The notes: generated by a model from the letters alone, not told the origin. A DNA stretch of 64,000 nucleotides from Paenibacillus contaminans (GCF_003285015.1 NZ_QMFB01000026.1:42234-106233), one strand, 5' to 3'; counted from the stretch's first letter, positions 8,569-18,078 are shown. Numbers and translations are program-made.

Positions 8569-10593
8569 CTATGTTGAAAAAGTTAAGCGGAACGTTTCGA
8601 ACGAAGCATGATCCGGCACACTTTCTCCGTGCAAAGTAAGACGAATGCCGCCATCCGGATGTGCAGTCGCGCTCGCATCGGCTTCCAACCACAAGCCGTT
8701 GTGAGATAACTGTTCGACTCGGGCAAGCTCCCTCCGTGACGGAATCCAAAGCGATAGGGACGGATACGTCTCCAGGCTGAAATTGGTCAAGCCAAGCAGC
8801 GCTTCCGTTTCGTCTTCCCACCAGACCGGGTACATATTGACGCCAAACTCTACCATAGCCGGATAATCGCCATCCGCCAGATACGACATGATTTGTTGAT
8901 ATAACCATTGCCGGCCGGTTTCCTTCAACAGATCGCCCGTATGCGCCACAACCGCCATCGGGTACGGCTCCTTCGTCACGGCCACGCCGAGCGATTGCAG
9001 CCCGCCGAGGTTATCGTAAATCGACGACCATGCCTCGGCCCCCTCATCCGCCGATATGATATAATCCGTGTGCAGCGGCATGTATACCCAGGATATGACA
9101 TCCTTATTGCGCAGCCAATCCGGCGCATGCGGCGCCGTTATGCGCTCGAAGGCGGTTCGATGCGACATATCCCCTTTGGTGACGCGGATGGGACTGTTGC
9201 GCACGATACCTCGCTCGCACAGGTGATAATACGCTTCGGACGTAATCAGCGCCCCTTGCTCCAGCCAATCTGTCAACACCTCTGCCGGATAAGCAATCGC
9301 TTCTTTCATCGTCAGTAGTGTCGGCGTTTGTGTACCCGGAGCAACAGGAATGCCGATGCGGGTCAGCGCATGGTTCATCCGCAGCGACGGTTCCCCGCTT
9401 AAGTCCATGCCCGCTGTCACCGCCGGATCGCTAGGGAACGGCAGCGACGCGCCTTTTCGCGTTTTGCCCGGCAAGGCATCCGCGACGGCCTGCAAATACG
9501 TTTTCAACGGTCCCAGCGTCTTCTGATAATTGCCCGAAACATCGTAAAAGCCCAAGAAACCGTCGTTAATGCTTAAGGTCAGCCGCGGACTGAAGCTAAC
9601 CGTCAATAAATACAGTTCCAAAGCCAGACCTCGTGCGGATTTGCCGCCGATCGTCCAGGGAAATTGCTCGATTTCCGAGCTGATTTGACAAGGCTCGGTG
9701 ATCATGGAAGACATTGCGTCGAACGTAACGCAACGATCGAGAATGCCCGGCAAATTTTCGTCGGTATACGCCGCGCCGCCAATGCGGATATGCGGCTCCG
9801 GCTGATGACGCGTCCTGAACGCCCTTACCTCGGCGTCCAGATGCCGGCCATGACGCAGCATCATTTCGATCGTATTGGTCATCAGCCCCATCGTAATATG
9901 CGGATTGACCGACTCGCAAGCCTCGCGCAGCATAACGCCGAATTCGACCAGAACATCCTCCTGAAACGCCCGCCAGTCGCGGCGAAGCTGCATTTCCGTA
10001 TCCGTGCAGCTCGCCGGTTCCTTCAGAAGTGCGGCCTGAAGCTCTTCCCGGCTGCGCCAGGTGCCGGTTCGTTCCGCAAACGCCGCCAGATGCCGGTCGC
10101 AAAAGCAAAGAAACGAATGGGTCACCGCGCGTCCAAACAAGCGAAAATCGTCATCGATCCAAATCGCGTCGACATCGAGCGTTGCAAACAGCTTACAGGC
10201 TTCTGCCATGTAGCGGCGCAGCTCTGGACATAGCGGGCATGGGCAGCCTTTTTCCACTCTGCCGGTCTCGTCGACCATATCCGTAAACGTGCGGGCATGG
10301 GCGGCAGGCAGCATATTGCTGTGGCCAAGGGTCACATAATAATTAATCATCGGGCTCATTCCCGCCGCGCGAACCTCCGCGAACCGTTCAGCGAACAAAG
10401 GCAGCCTCTCGCGGATCGTCTCCAAATCAGGGTGGTTCGCCTCCAGATGCATATTAAACGCCATGACCGCATCGGCGCGAATGTTCTTGGCATAGTCCAT
10501 AAATGACTTCCACAGCGTATCGTCCTGCAAAATCGTAAACAGCGGACGCAAAATATATTGCGCCTTCTCCGGCTTCGGACCTGTACCGTTCAT
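8569..10593 (-). CDS. Putative glycoside-hydrolase-like protein (TIM-barrel N-terminus), function unproven
   Basis: The 674-residue product starts at ATG 10593 (AAAGGAAG site; a TTG three bases earlier is also possible). There is no signal peptide, so it is cytoplasmic. The first ~330 residues read like a (beta/alpha)8 barrel: ADAVMAFNMHLE, SPMINYYVTLGHSN, then an acidic strand end AIWIDDDFRLF and further strand-loop units (HITMGLMTNT, VTFDAMSSMITEP). The last ~250 residues look like Rossmann/trimerisation and beta-sandwich domains of GH42-like enzymes (inference). A CPCPLC cysteine cluster lies near residue 150. It is the last gene of the second importer operon, 44 bp after the LplC-type permease, so it likely acts on the imported sugar. 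I do not recognise a named family with certainty. Confidence 0.6.
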   Translation of the reverse strand: MNGTGPKPEKAQYILRPLFTILQDDTLWKSFMDYAKNIRADAVMAFNMHLEANHPDLETIRERLPLFAERFAEVRAAGMSPMINYYVTLGHSNMLPAAHARTFTDMVDETGRVEKGCPCPLCPELRRYMAEACKLFATLDVDAIWIDDDFRLFGRAVTHSFLCFCDRHLAAFAERTGTWRSREELQAALLKEPASCTDTEMQLRRDWRAFQEDVLVEFGVMLREACESVNPHITMGLMTNTIEMMLRHGRHLDAEVRAFRTRHQPEPHIRIGGAAYTDENLPGILDRCVTFDAMSSMITEPCQISSEIEQFPWTIGGKSARGLALELYLLTVSFSPRLTLSINDGFLGFYDVSGNYQKTLGPLKTYLQAVADALPGKTRKGASLPFPSDPAVTAGMDLSGEPSLRMNHALTRIGIPVAPGTQTPTLLTMKEAIAYPAEVLTDWLEQGALITSEAYYHLCERGIVRNSPIRVTKGDMSHRTAFERITAPHAPDWLRNKDVISWVYMPLHTDYIISADEGAEAWSSIYDNLGGLQSLGVAVTKEPYPMAVVAHTGDLLKETGRQWLYQQIMSYLADGDYPAMVEFGVNMYPVWWEDETEALLGLTNFSLETYPSLSLWIPSRRELARVEQLSHNGLWLEADASATAHPDGGIRLTLHGESVPDHASFETFRLTFST

Positions 10594-10639
10594 CAATAAC
10601 TTCCTTTCTATTAAAGTACTCTAACCGTCATACCGGGCC

Positions 10640-11524
10640 TCATTCCTTGACGCTGCCCAGCACAATGCCTTTTATAAAGAAACGCTGCAAAAACGGGTAC
10701 ACGATTAAAATCGGAAACGCCGCCACGAATATTTGCGCCGCCCGGCTTGTCCGGTCATTTACGAGCGCATGCAATTCCGCATCCCGAGGCGTCAGGTAAG
10801 CAGGGTCCAGCTTGATAATAATCGTCTGCAAGAAGCTTTGCAGCGGGTAATGCTCGGTGCGATTCGAGAGAATAAGGCCATCGAACCAACTGTTCCAATG
10901 AGCGACGACGGCAAACAGCAGCAAAGTCGCTAACGACGGCATCGAGAGTGGCACGAAAATCCGCCACAGCACGCCGAAATACCCGGCGCCGTCCAGCTTG
11001 GCCGATTCCTCAAGCTCTTTAGGCAAGCCGCGAAAAAAGTTAAGCAGCACGATCACGTTAAAGACAGGGACGGCAGAAGGAATAACGAGCGCCCAAATCG
11101 TATCCATCAACCCTGTATCCTTAATAATCATGTACCACGGAATCAGACCGCCGCCGAACAGCATCGTAAAGACAAAATACCACGCATAAATCGTTCTTCC
11201 CGGAAACTGGCTATTTTCCTTCGACAACGGGTAGGCGATCAAGATCGTCAGCAGCATGTTGATTGACGCTCCTAGCACAACCCGCTTGATCGATACCCAG
11301 AAAGCAACCAGATATTCCTTCTTTCCAAACACATTCTCATAGGCGGCCGTCGTCCAATCGACCGGCCAGAAAGTCACCTCGCCGGCGGTTACGGCGGACG
11401 CCGAGCTAAACGAAATAGCTAGAATATGAAGGAGAGGAAGAACGCAAGTAATGGACAAGAGCAACAAGAAGCAACCATTTATAATAGAAAACAGGCGATA
11501 ACCGCTTGTCATTTTAGTAGCCAT
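10640..11524 (-). CDS. Carbohydrate ABC transporter permease (LplC/YtcP type), second importer
   Basis: The 294-residue membrane protein has six hydrophobic segments, the EAA loop ELEESAKLDGAGYFGVLWRI and the usual C-terminal ending QRFFIKGIVLGSVKE. The start at 11524 follows a good AAAGGAGGGGG site and lies 24 bp past the LplB-type permease. It shares gene order with the first importer but is clearly diverged from it, so the two importers are not a recent duplication. Confidence 0.95.
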   Translation of the reverse strand: MATKMTSGYRLFSIINGCFLLLLSITCVLPLLHILAISFSSASAVTAGEVTFWPVDWTTAAYENVFGKKEYLVAFWVSIKRVVLGASINMLLTILIAYPLSKENSQFPGRTIYAWYFVFTMLFGGGLIPWYMIIKDTGLMDTIWALVIPSAVPVFNVIVLLNFFRGLPKELEESAKLDGAGYFGVLWRIFVPLSMPSLATLLLFAVVAHWNSWFDGLILSNRTEHYPLQSFLQTIIIKLDPAYLTPRDAELHALVNDRTSRAAQIFVAAFPILIVYPFLQRFFIKGIVLGSVKE

Positions 11525-11548
11525 CGGTCCCCCTCCTTTACAAGCTGT

Positions 11549-12445
11549 TTAAAAGATTCGGTAATTGGCGAAGCGATAAGCCAATATATACGATACGGAA
11601 ATAAACACCAGAGAAACAACCGATTTGAACAAGCCGATCGCCGTCGCAATGCCATACTGCGCTTTCTGGATGCCGATCCGGTACACGAACGTATCGATAA
11701 TATCGCCGGTCTCGTAGACAGGTGTACTGTACAGATTAAACACCTGATCGAATCCGGCATTGAGCACGTTGCCGAGGCTAAGCGTGCCAAGCAGCACAAT
11801 GATCGGCAGCATGCCCGGCAGCGTAATATGCCAAGTTTGACGCCAGCGGTTTGCCCCATCTATTTCGGCGGCTTCGTACAGCGCCGGGTTGATGCTCGTC
11901 AGAGCAGCCAAATAGACGATTGTACTGAAGCCGAATTCTTTCCACACATCGGACGTCACCAGCGTGAACCGGAACCAGCGATTATCGCCGAGAAAGAAAA
12001 TCGGTTCCACGCCGAACAAGCCCAAAACTTTATTCACAATCCCCTGCGAGGGAGATAAGAGATCGATCAGAATACCGCCCAAAATAATCCACGACAAAAA
12101 ATGAGGTAAATAGATCAACGTCTGAATGGTTCGCTTGAACAAAGCCTTCCGTACCTCGTTAAGCAGGAGAGAGATCGTAATCGGCACGACTAATCCGGCT
12201 ATCATCTTCATCACGGCAATGATGATCGTGTTGCGAATAATCTGCGAAGTATCCGGGAGCGATAAAATAAACTGAAAATTGTCCCACCCTACCCAAGGGG
12301 AGCCCCAAATTCCTTTGGACGGCATAAACTTTTTGAAGGCGATCATGAGCCCGAACATCGGGCCATAGCTGTAAATCAGCACGATCAGAAAGCCCGGTAA
12401 AATCATCGCGTGCAGCGGCCAGTATTTCCGTATAGCGGACATCAT
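11549..12445 (-). CDS. Carbohydrate ABC transporter permease (LplB type), second importer
   Basis: The start was placed at ATG 12445 (MMSAIRKYWPL, 298 residues), because a GGAAAGGAGAAG site lies just upstream. The longer open frame to 12496 adds a non-family leader and reads into a hairpin. The EAA loop is LYEAAEIDGANRWRQTWHITL. It pairs with the LplC-type permease. A MITE-like element and a hairpin separate it from the binding-protein gene upstream, so transcription of the permeases must pass through both. Confidence 0.94.
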   Translation of the reverse strand: MMSAIRKYWPLHAMILPGFLIVLIYSYGPMFGLMIAFKKFMPSKGIWGSPWVGWDNFQFILSLPDTSQIIRNTIIIAVMKMIAGLVVPITISLLLNEVRKALFKRTIQTLIYLPHFLSWIILGGILIDLLSPSQGIVNKVLGLFGVEPIFFLGDNRWFRFTLVTSDVWKEFGFSTIVYLAALTSINPALYEAAEIDGANRWRQTWHITLPGMLPIIVLLGTLSLGNVLNAGFDQVFNLYSTPVYETGDIIDTFVYRIGIQKAQYGIATAIGLFKSVVSLVFISVSYILAYRFANYRIF

Positions 12446-12480
12446 AGGTTCTTCTCCTTTCCTGCGTCCTCCAAAACCGG

Positions 12481-12516
12481 AGGGCGAGAAGTACACGTTC
12501 CCCCTCTTCTCGCCCT
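12481..12516. other. Strong hairpin between binding-protein and permease genes
   Basis: AGGGCGAGAAG at 12481 pairs with CTTCTCGCCCT ending at 12516, an 11-bp perfect stem, with a smaller CCTCC/GGAGG stem at 12468-12483 beside it. There is no T run, so it is more likely an mRNA-stabilising or attenuating structure than a full terminator (inference). The MITE-like element starts at its right edge. Confidence 0.6.
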
Positions 12517-12679
12517 AGGGCGTGTCTGAAAACTCGCTCAGGTGCATCTTTCACCACCTTTTCGCCCTATGCTTCGTTCCGTTTGCTTGACGTACCCCCG
12601 GTACGCCTTCACAAACGCGCCTTGCCTAGAACGAAAATTCGGCAAAATCTGCTGTCCTCGGAGTTTCCAGACACGCCCT
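12517..12679. mobile_element. 163-bp MITE-like element with 19-bp terminal inverted repeats
   Basis: The left end AGGGCGTGTCTGAAAACTC and the inverted right end AGGGCGTGTCTGGAAACTC match at 18 of 19 positions. TA lies at each outer edge (12516-12517 and 12679-12680), consistent with a TA target-site duplication. The interior has no convincing coding potential, so this looks like a miniature non-autonomous element. It lies between the solute-binding protein gene and the permease genes of one operon. Confidence 0.8.
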
Positions 12680-12697
12680 AGCGATTGTTTATTGGCT

Positions 12698-14419
12698 TTA
12701 CTTCATTTTGCTGTACCAAGCGTTTACTTCTTCCGTGATTTTATCTCCGCCCAGCTTCTTCCACTCTGCAACAAACTTGTCGAACTCGTCGATCGACACG
12801 CTGCCGATGATGATTTTCGTAAACAGCTCTTCTTCCTTCGTCTTTAACAGCTCGTTCCGTTCGACCATCGTCGGAGTTGCTGCGCCGTAAAATTCGTCGA
12901 AATGATAACGGTTTTGCTTGAAGTAGTCATACATTTTGGCAAAGGATCCGCCTTCGCCGGCAATTTTGCTTTGCAGCCAGAAGGTTGTATCGCCGGCATT
13001 GAACTTTTTAACCTGCTCATAGCGGTTTTTCAGGTCGCCGCTCCATTCGATCGCCGAAGGATCGTTCGTTTGCACCGCTTTCGCGATATGCTCCCCGCCC
13101 TGGATGTACAAGTCCTGCAGAAGAACGGTAAACGGGTTGACCGCCCAAACCTCTTTGCCCGTATCCTTAAGCTCTTTGCCGAAGCTGTAAACCGCGCGCG
13201 GCTCTCCGTCTTTCGGCAATCCTCCGGTCAAGACGCCGACCCACTGATTCAGCAGTTTGAAAACCGCCTCCGGATTTTTGGCTTTCTTGTTAATGACGTA
13301 GAAGGTGTCGATGCCGGCCGAAACTTGCGACATTGATGGCTGGCTGTCAATGGACGGAATCGTGTAGACGCCCCAATCCTGCGTTACCTTCTTATCCTTG
13401 ACCACGGCGTCCTGCATGGCCGCACTGTACCAGAACGCACCGAACATCAAGCCTACGCGGTTATTCGCGACCTGCTCCATCAGCTTCGCATTGTCGTTAA
13501 CCGCGATTTCCGGATCAAGCTGCCCCGCCTTGTAAAGATCCTGCAACTGCTTAAGCGCCGTCTTCACTTCCGGCTGAATGCTGCCATAGGCCAGTTTACC
13601 CGAGCTGTCTTTCAACCATTGGCCAGGGTATGCATGGTAGCTGTTCATAAAACCGACCGGCTTCTTCAAAACATCCTTGTCCATCCCGAGGCCAATCATT
13701 TTCCCTTTGCCGCCCGAATCTCTCGTCGCAAACGCCTCGGATATTTTCAGCAAATCCTGCATCGTCTTCGGCTCCGGCAAGTTCATTTCCTTCAGCCAGT
13801 CTTTGCGCAGCCAGACGAATTCAGCGGCATTGAACGGACTGTTCGTTTGCGGAATCGCCATCAGCTTTCCGTTGAACGTAGCGGATTTCATTTGTTTGCC
13901 GCCGTCGGCCGTCAGCATTTTTTTCGTCTTGTCGGTGGCATACTTCTGGTAGGCTTCTGTCAAATCCATCACCATGTCGGATTCGACCAGTTGGCTTAAA
14001 TCAGCAGCCGATACTTTGAAGAAGTCCGGCAGGTCGTTGGATGCAATGCTGATTTTCAGCTTGGAAAAGTACTCCTTGTTGTCCACGACCCAATTGTTTT
14101 TGAGCTTCACGCCCAGATCTCTTTCGTACGCATCGTAAATTGCATTTTTATCCATCGTCTCGCCCGGAAAAAACAACTCCGGTGCGCTGCCTCTGACCGT
14201 CGTTACCGTAATGGGAGGATCAAACTTGGCAGCCGGATCAGCCGCGTTCGCCGAATCCGCCGGCTTCGCAGACCCACCTGGTTTGGCTGATTCCACCGCT
14301 TTCGGCGACGCGGAGCTTTCAGCCGGCTTGTTGCTGTTCGCGCTGCTGCATGCCGCAGCTGCAGGCAATATAGCAACCAGGCAGGAAAGCGCTAAACTTT
14401 TTCTTAAATTGGAACCCAT
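12698..14419 (-). CDS. Extracellular solute-binding lipoprotein, second carbohydrate ABC importer
   Basis: The start was set at ATG 14419 (MGSNLRKSLALS), giving 573 residues, because a GAGGGGGAAAAGAA site lies directly upstream. The signal peptide ends in PAAAAC, so Cys24 would be lipidated, though the lipobox lacks the usual Leu at -3. A Ser/Ala/Pro/Lys-rich linker follows (about 28-60), then a large family-1 binding domain. It is the first gene of the second importer operon, and the shared 22-bp element with a candidate extended -10 (14490-14527) lies upstream. The ligand is unknown. The neighbouring beta-helix protein suggests a polysaccharide breakdown product (inference). Confidence 0.93.
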   Translation of the reverse strand: MGSNLRKSLALSCLVAILPAAAACSSANSNKPAESSASPKAVESAKPGGSAKPADSANAADPAAKFDPPITVTTVRGSAPELFFPGETMDKNAIYDAYERDLGVKLKNNWVVDNKEYFSKLKISIASNDLPDFFKVSAADLSQLVESDMVMDLTEAYQKYATDKTKKMLTADGGKQMKSATFNGKLMAIPQTNSPFNAAEFVWLRKDWLKEMNLPEPKTMQDLLKISEAFATRDSGGKGKMIGLGMDKDVLKKPVGFMNSYHAYPGQWLKDSSGKLAYGSIQPEVKTALKQLQDLYKAGQLDPEIAVNDNAKLMEQVANNRVGLMFGAFWYSAAMQDAVVKDKKVTQDWGVYTIPSIDSQPSMSQVSAGIDTFYVINKKAKNPEAVFKLLNQWVGVLTGGLPKDGEPRAVYSFGKELKDTGKEVWAVNPFTVLLQDLYIQGGEHIAKAVQTNDPSAIEWSGDLKNRYEQVKKFNAGDTTFWLQSKIAGEGGSFAKMYDYFKQNRYHFDEFYGAATPTMVERNELLKTKEEELFTKIIIGSVSIDEFDKFVAEWKKLGGDKITEEVNAWYSKMK

Positions 14420-14489
14420 TTCTTTTCCCCCTCGTGGATGATGAATTCGCTTGCCTGCCATTAACTATACAGACGAGGCGGCTTAACAA

Positions 14490-14527
14490 CTACAGGCATT
14501 CCTAAACTTTTATATGCATTTGTATAC
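14490..14527 (-). promoter_or_regulatory. Site A: shared 22-bp element plus extended -10 in front of the second importer operon
   Basis: On the minus strand the 22-bp element at 14527-14506 reads GTATACAAAT then GCATATAAAAGT. Seven bases later comes TGC followed by CTGTAG, a candidate extended -10 (about 14495-14490), about 70 bp before the binding-protein start. Two near-identical elements lie at 18041-18062 and 23896-23917. The element sits where a -35 would be, as expected for an activator site. Confidence 0.65.
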
Positions 14528-14608
14528 TACTTCGCAGGCGACCGTCTTGACGAGCCGCCGGGCAGTCCTTATGATAAGTCCTACTAAGAGCGACGGGGGG
14601 ACAAGATT

Positions 14609-16378
14609 GTGCGAATGTCGATTTTCACCAAGCTATCCTTGACGTTTTTGCTTGTTCTGCTGCCGTTTTACGGGATGACGCTGTTTCTCAATCTGAAGGG
14701 CTCGCAAAGCATTCGCAGTGAAATCAGCCATTCCGTGAACAGCCGCGACGCCTTCTATATGCAAAATCTCGAGCAGGAAATGAAACGGCTTTCGCAAATT
14801 TTTTACGAGCTGCTGCTGGATAAAGACCCGATGCTGATCGGTGTATCCGACGACTTGTCTGCGCCGGCTCTTCTGGACAAAGTGACTACCCTGCAAAAAC
14901 GGCTTCAACTAGTTAAAGCCTCCAGCACGCTCGTAGAGAAGCCGATGATTTATTTTCCCCAGATGAACCGTTTGATTTCGCCAGGCGGCGTATCCGATTA
15001 CGACAAGCTGCAAAACCCCGATGAAGTCGATCGGCTGTCCCGCAACGTGGACCCGAACCGCATCGTCCAGCTTCAGGACGGCCGCTTCTTTCTGAGCCTG
15101 CGTTACCCCTTGAACGCCGATTTTGAGCGCCCTCCCTTGTTCGTGGTCATGCTGGAGCTTTCCGTCGACCAACTGCAAAACAGCTTGCGAAACATTGTAA
15201 GCCCGCAGCAAGGGGATTTTCTGCTGGTTCATGCGAAAGAAAACTGGACGTTGTCCAGCACCCAGGACGAATCGACTTTGCAAAATCTGAAATCGCTGGC
15301 TGAGGATAAACGGTCAGAGGGCGCTCATGCCGGATCCGGCTCCGTCAGGCTGGGAAATACGACCTATTGGGAATCCTACACCACATCCGATCCTTTGCAG
15401 CTTTCCCTATATGTTTTTATCCCGGAGGATAAGGTTTTGGGGGGACTGCGGAGCTATGAAAAATGGGTATGGATCATCCTTGTCGTCTCGCTTGTCGCCA
15501 TTGTGCTGCTTGCGTTAACAACATACCGGATTATTCATAACCCGCTTCGCAAGCTAGTCTCCGCCTTCCGGATGGTGCAGCAGGGACGCTTTGTGCCGGT
15601 TGCGGAAAATACGGCTCAGGACGAGTTCCACTACTTGTTCGCTGGTTTTAACCGTATGGTTTCCCAACTGAACATCCTGATTCATGAAGTATATGAGAAA
15701 GAAATCAGCTCGCAGCGATCGGAATTGAAGCGGCTGCAGGCGCAAATTAATCCGCATTTTTTGTACAATTGCTTTTTTATTATGGGTGGCCTGATCACCG
15801 ACAAGGAATATACCAAAGCATACGGCTTTGTTCAATATTTGCGCGATTACTATCGCTTCATCACGAAGAACGCGGAAGATCATATCCCGCTTCGGGACGA
15901 AATGCAGCATGCGCAAACGTATCTGGATATTCAAAAGCTGTGCTACGGCGAACGGATCGACGTCGAAATGGAGCCGCTCCCCGATCGTCTAAGCCTCATG
16001 CCGGTTCCCCGGCTGATCGTGCAGCCGATTATCGAGAACGCCTATAAATATGCGCTTGTCTGTCACCCTGCCCACGGCGAACTATGGATTCATCACAAAA
16101 TGGATAACGATAACCTGATGATCTTCGTTGAGGATAACGGAACCGGCATCGACGATGCGCAAATCGCCGCTTTGTCGGCGCAGCTCGCCGCAAGGGCAGT
16201 CCCGCGCGAGGAACCGACCGGGCTTCTGAACGTCCACCGCCGCTTGCAGCTCATGTTCGGCTCGAACAGCGGGCTGATCTTATGCCGTTCACAGCTCGGC
16301 GGGCTGTGCGTCATGATGACGTTCTCGATCTCAGACCAACAACAGGAAGATACGGAGGATGCGGGATGTACCGAATGA
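14609..16378 (+). CDS. Sensor histidine kinase, YesM/LytS type
   Basis: The 589-residue kinase starts with GTG at 14609, with ATG at 14615 as an alternative. One membrane segment lies near residues 10-28, an extracellular sensor region follows to about 280, and a second membrane segment at about 290-312 leads into a HAMP linker. The His-kinase segment AQINPHFLYN carries the phospho-acceptor His. The ATPase domain has EDNGTGI and other N/G-box elements. It overlaps the start of the response-regulator gene by 13 bp, so the two are translationally coupled. It is transcribed away from the second importer, the usual position for a regulator of such an importer. Confidence 0.94.
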   Translation: MRMSIFTKLSLTFLLVLLPFYGMTLFLNLKGSQSIRSEISHSVNSRDAFYMQNLEQEMKRLSQIFYELLLDKDPMLIGVSDDLSAPALLDKVTTLQKRLQLVKASSTLVEKPMIYFPQMNRLISPGGVSDYDKLQNPDEVDRLSRNVDPNRIVQLQDGRFFLSLRYPLNADFERPPLFVVMLELSVDQLQNSLRNIVSPQQGDFLLVHAKENWTLSSTQDESTLQNLKSLAEDKRSEGAHAGSGSVRLGNTTYWESYTTSDPLQLSLYVFIPEDKVLGGLRSYEKWVWIILVVSLVAIVLLALTTYRIIHNPLRKLVSAFRMVQQGRFVPVAENTAQDEFHYLFAGFNRMVSQLNILIHEVYEKEISSQRSELKRLQAQINPHFLYNCFFIMGGLITDKEYTKAYGFVQYLRDYYRFITKNAEDHIPLRDEMQHAQTYLDIQKLCYGERIDVEMEPLPDRLSLMPVPRLIVQPIIENAYKYALVCHPAHGELWIHHKMDNDNLMIFVEDNGTGIDDAQIAALSAQLAARAVPREEPTGLLNVHRRLQLMFGSNSGLILCRSQLGGLCVMMTFSISDQQQEDTEDAGCTE

Positions 16379-18036
16379 TGGTTGTGGACGATCTCCCGAT
16401 TATTGTCGACCGCATGGTGCGGCTGATTGACGAGCATGAGCAATTAGAGTTGGAGCTGATCAAGGCGTATTCGGCTTTCGAGGCGCTCGATCTGCTCAAG
16501 AAGATCAAGATCGACATCGTGCTGACCGACATTAAAATGCCGGGTATGGAAGGCATCGAGCTGCTACATGAGATTCGTAAATATTGGCCGCGATGCAAAG
16601 TAATTTTTCTGACCAGCTATGACGAATTTCATTATGCGAAAAGTGCGATCTCGGGCGGCGGGTTCGATTTTATTCTGAAGTTCGAGAGCGACGAGGTCAT
16701 TATCGAATCCGTGCAAAAAGCAGTCGCGGCGCTGCACGACGAATATGCCGCGCTGAAGCAGCTGCACGAGGCTCAAATGCAGAAAAGGCAGATGATTCCT
16801 CTGCTTCAAGAGCAGGCCCTGTCCCATTTGCTGTACGGCAAAGGAAGGGACATTCACGGCGGCAAGGAGACGCTCCGTGAACTGGACATCCCGTTGCAAA
16901 GTGACATGCCCGTTTATGTGCTGGTCGGCAGAGCCGATGACTGGGGAACGATAACGGGCGCCGCCGACCGCAAGCTGCTGCTCTATGCCGCGCGGAATGT
17001 GGCGGAGGAACTGCTCGGCGTATCGGTTGTCATCGTTTCGGCGACGGTGGAGGAATCCAAAATCGCCTGCCTGCTCCAGCCGAAAGCGTGCTTGAACGCC
17101 GCGCGGCAGGAGGCTGTACCGGCCGATGTATGGGAACGAACCTTCTCCTTCGTATTCGAATCGCTCCCGTTCCTTCAGTCAACCTGCCGCGATTTGCTTA
17201 AGCTGCAATTCTCCTTCGCGCTAGGCGCGGAGCCTGTGCCGCTCAGCCAATTGCCGGAGGCGTTCGACCAACTGCGCTCGCTGTTCCTGAGCCATGCCGG
17301 GGCAGGCAAAGAACTGCGGCTCACAGACCGAAAATCGGCTGCCGCGGACAATCCGTCGGCCGCCGCGGCAGCCCAGCACAAGATGCAAAGCTTCGTCATC
17401 AAAAAAATCGAGCTGCTCGGCCATTACCTGGAAACCGGCATGAAAGCGGAATTCGACCAGCTCTACGAGGAAATTATGGATGACCCTGCCCGCCAGTCCG
17501 CCTCCGGATTTCTGAAGCTGGAAGTGCATCATACGCTCGCTTCGGTATTTCTCTCCTACTTCCGTCTCCATCCGCCAAACCCTTCGCTATTTGCCATAGT
17601 CGAGCTGGGCAAGCTGACGCAGACCGATCCCGATTTGTCGTGGGAGGAGATGAAAGCATCCTTCGCGACAATGGCGGATCGCATATTCGCGCATAAAGCG
17701 GCGGAGACGAAGGAGATCGGCAAAGAGAACTTGATTCTCTGGCTGAACGATTATATCGGGAAGCATATCGCCGAGGACTTGTCGCTGGCGCGGCTTGCGG
17801 AAATCGTCCATTTAAGCCCGGTTTACCTGTCGCGCCTCTACATCCAGACGGCCGGCGTCGGCATATCCGACTATGTGAACATGTGCCGGATGGACAAGGC
17901 GAAGGAGCTGCTCAAGAACACGCACTTCAAAATTTACGAAATTGCCGAGAAAGTCGGCTACGATTCGGCCTTGTCGTTCATCCGCTTTTTCAAGAAACAA
18001 ATGAATATGACGCCGCAGGAATACCGAAACCTGTGA
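16366..18036 (+). CDS. Response regulator, YesN type (REC plus AraC DNA-binding domain)
   Basis: The start at ATG 16366 (MYRMMVVDD, 556 residues) follows ACGGAGGATGCGGG and matches the N-terminus of the receiver domain. The receiver has the VVDD acidic pair, phospho-acceptor Asp in VLTDIKMPGMEG, and LTSYDEFHYAKSAI with the conserved Thr/Ser and Tyr. A middle region of about 300 residues leads to a C-terminal AraC double helix-turn-helix (LSLARLAEIVHLSPVYLSRL and KIYEIAEKVGYDSALSFIRF). It is the best candidate for binding the shared 22-bp element found upstream of three nearby transcription units (inference). Confidence 0.94.
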   Translation: MYRMMVVDDLPIIVDRMVRLIDEHEQLELELIKAYSAFEALDLLKKIKIDIVLTDIKMPGMEGIELLHEIRKYWPRCKVIFLTSYDEFHYAKSAISGGGFDFILKFESDEVIIESVQKAVAALHDEYAALKQLHEAQMQKRQMIPLLQEQALSHLLYGKGRDIHGGKETLRELDIPLQSDMPVYVLVGRADDWGTITGAADRKLLLYAARNVAEELLGVSVVIVSATVEESKIACLLQPKACLNAARQEAVPADVWERTFSFVFESLPFLQSTCRDLLKLQFSFALGAEPVPLSQLPEAFDQLRSLFLSHAGAGKELRLTDRKSAAADNPSAAAAAQHKMQSFVIKKIELLGHYLETGMKAEFDQLYEEIMDDPARQSASGFLKLEVHHTLASVFLSYFRLHPPNPSLFAIVELGKLTQTDPDLSWEEMKASFATMADRIFAHKAAETKEIGKENLILWLNDYIGKHIAEDLSLARLAEIVHLSPVYLSRLYIQTAGVGISDYVNMCRMDKAKELLKNTHFKIYEIAEKVGYDSALSFIRFFKKQMNMTPQEYRNL

Positions 18037-18040
18037 AACG

Positions 18041-18078
18041 GTTTACAAATGTAAATAAAAGTAGAGAAGTGCGTATGG
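18041..18078 (+). promoter_or_regulatory. Site C: shared 22-bp element plus extended -10 in front of the Tat-exported beta-helix gene
   Basis: GTTTACAAAT then GTAAATAAAAGT occupies 18041-18062. Seven bases later TGC is followed by GTATGG (18073-18078) as a candidate extended -10. The core TTACA-AA-TGTAA is a perfect dyad. In sites A and B the outer base differs (ATACA arm), and here both arms have changed together, which supports the symmetry being functional. Confidence 0.65.
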
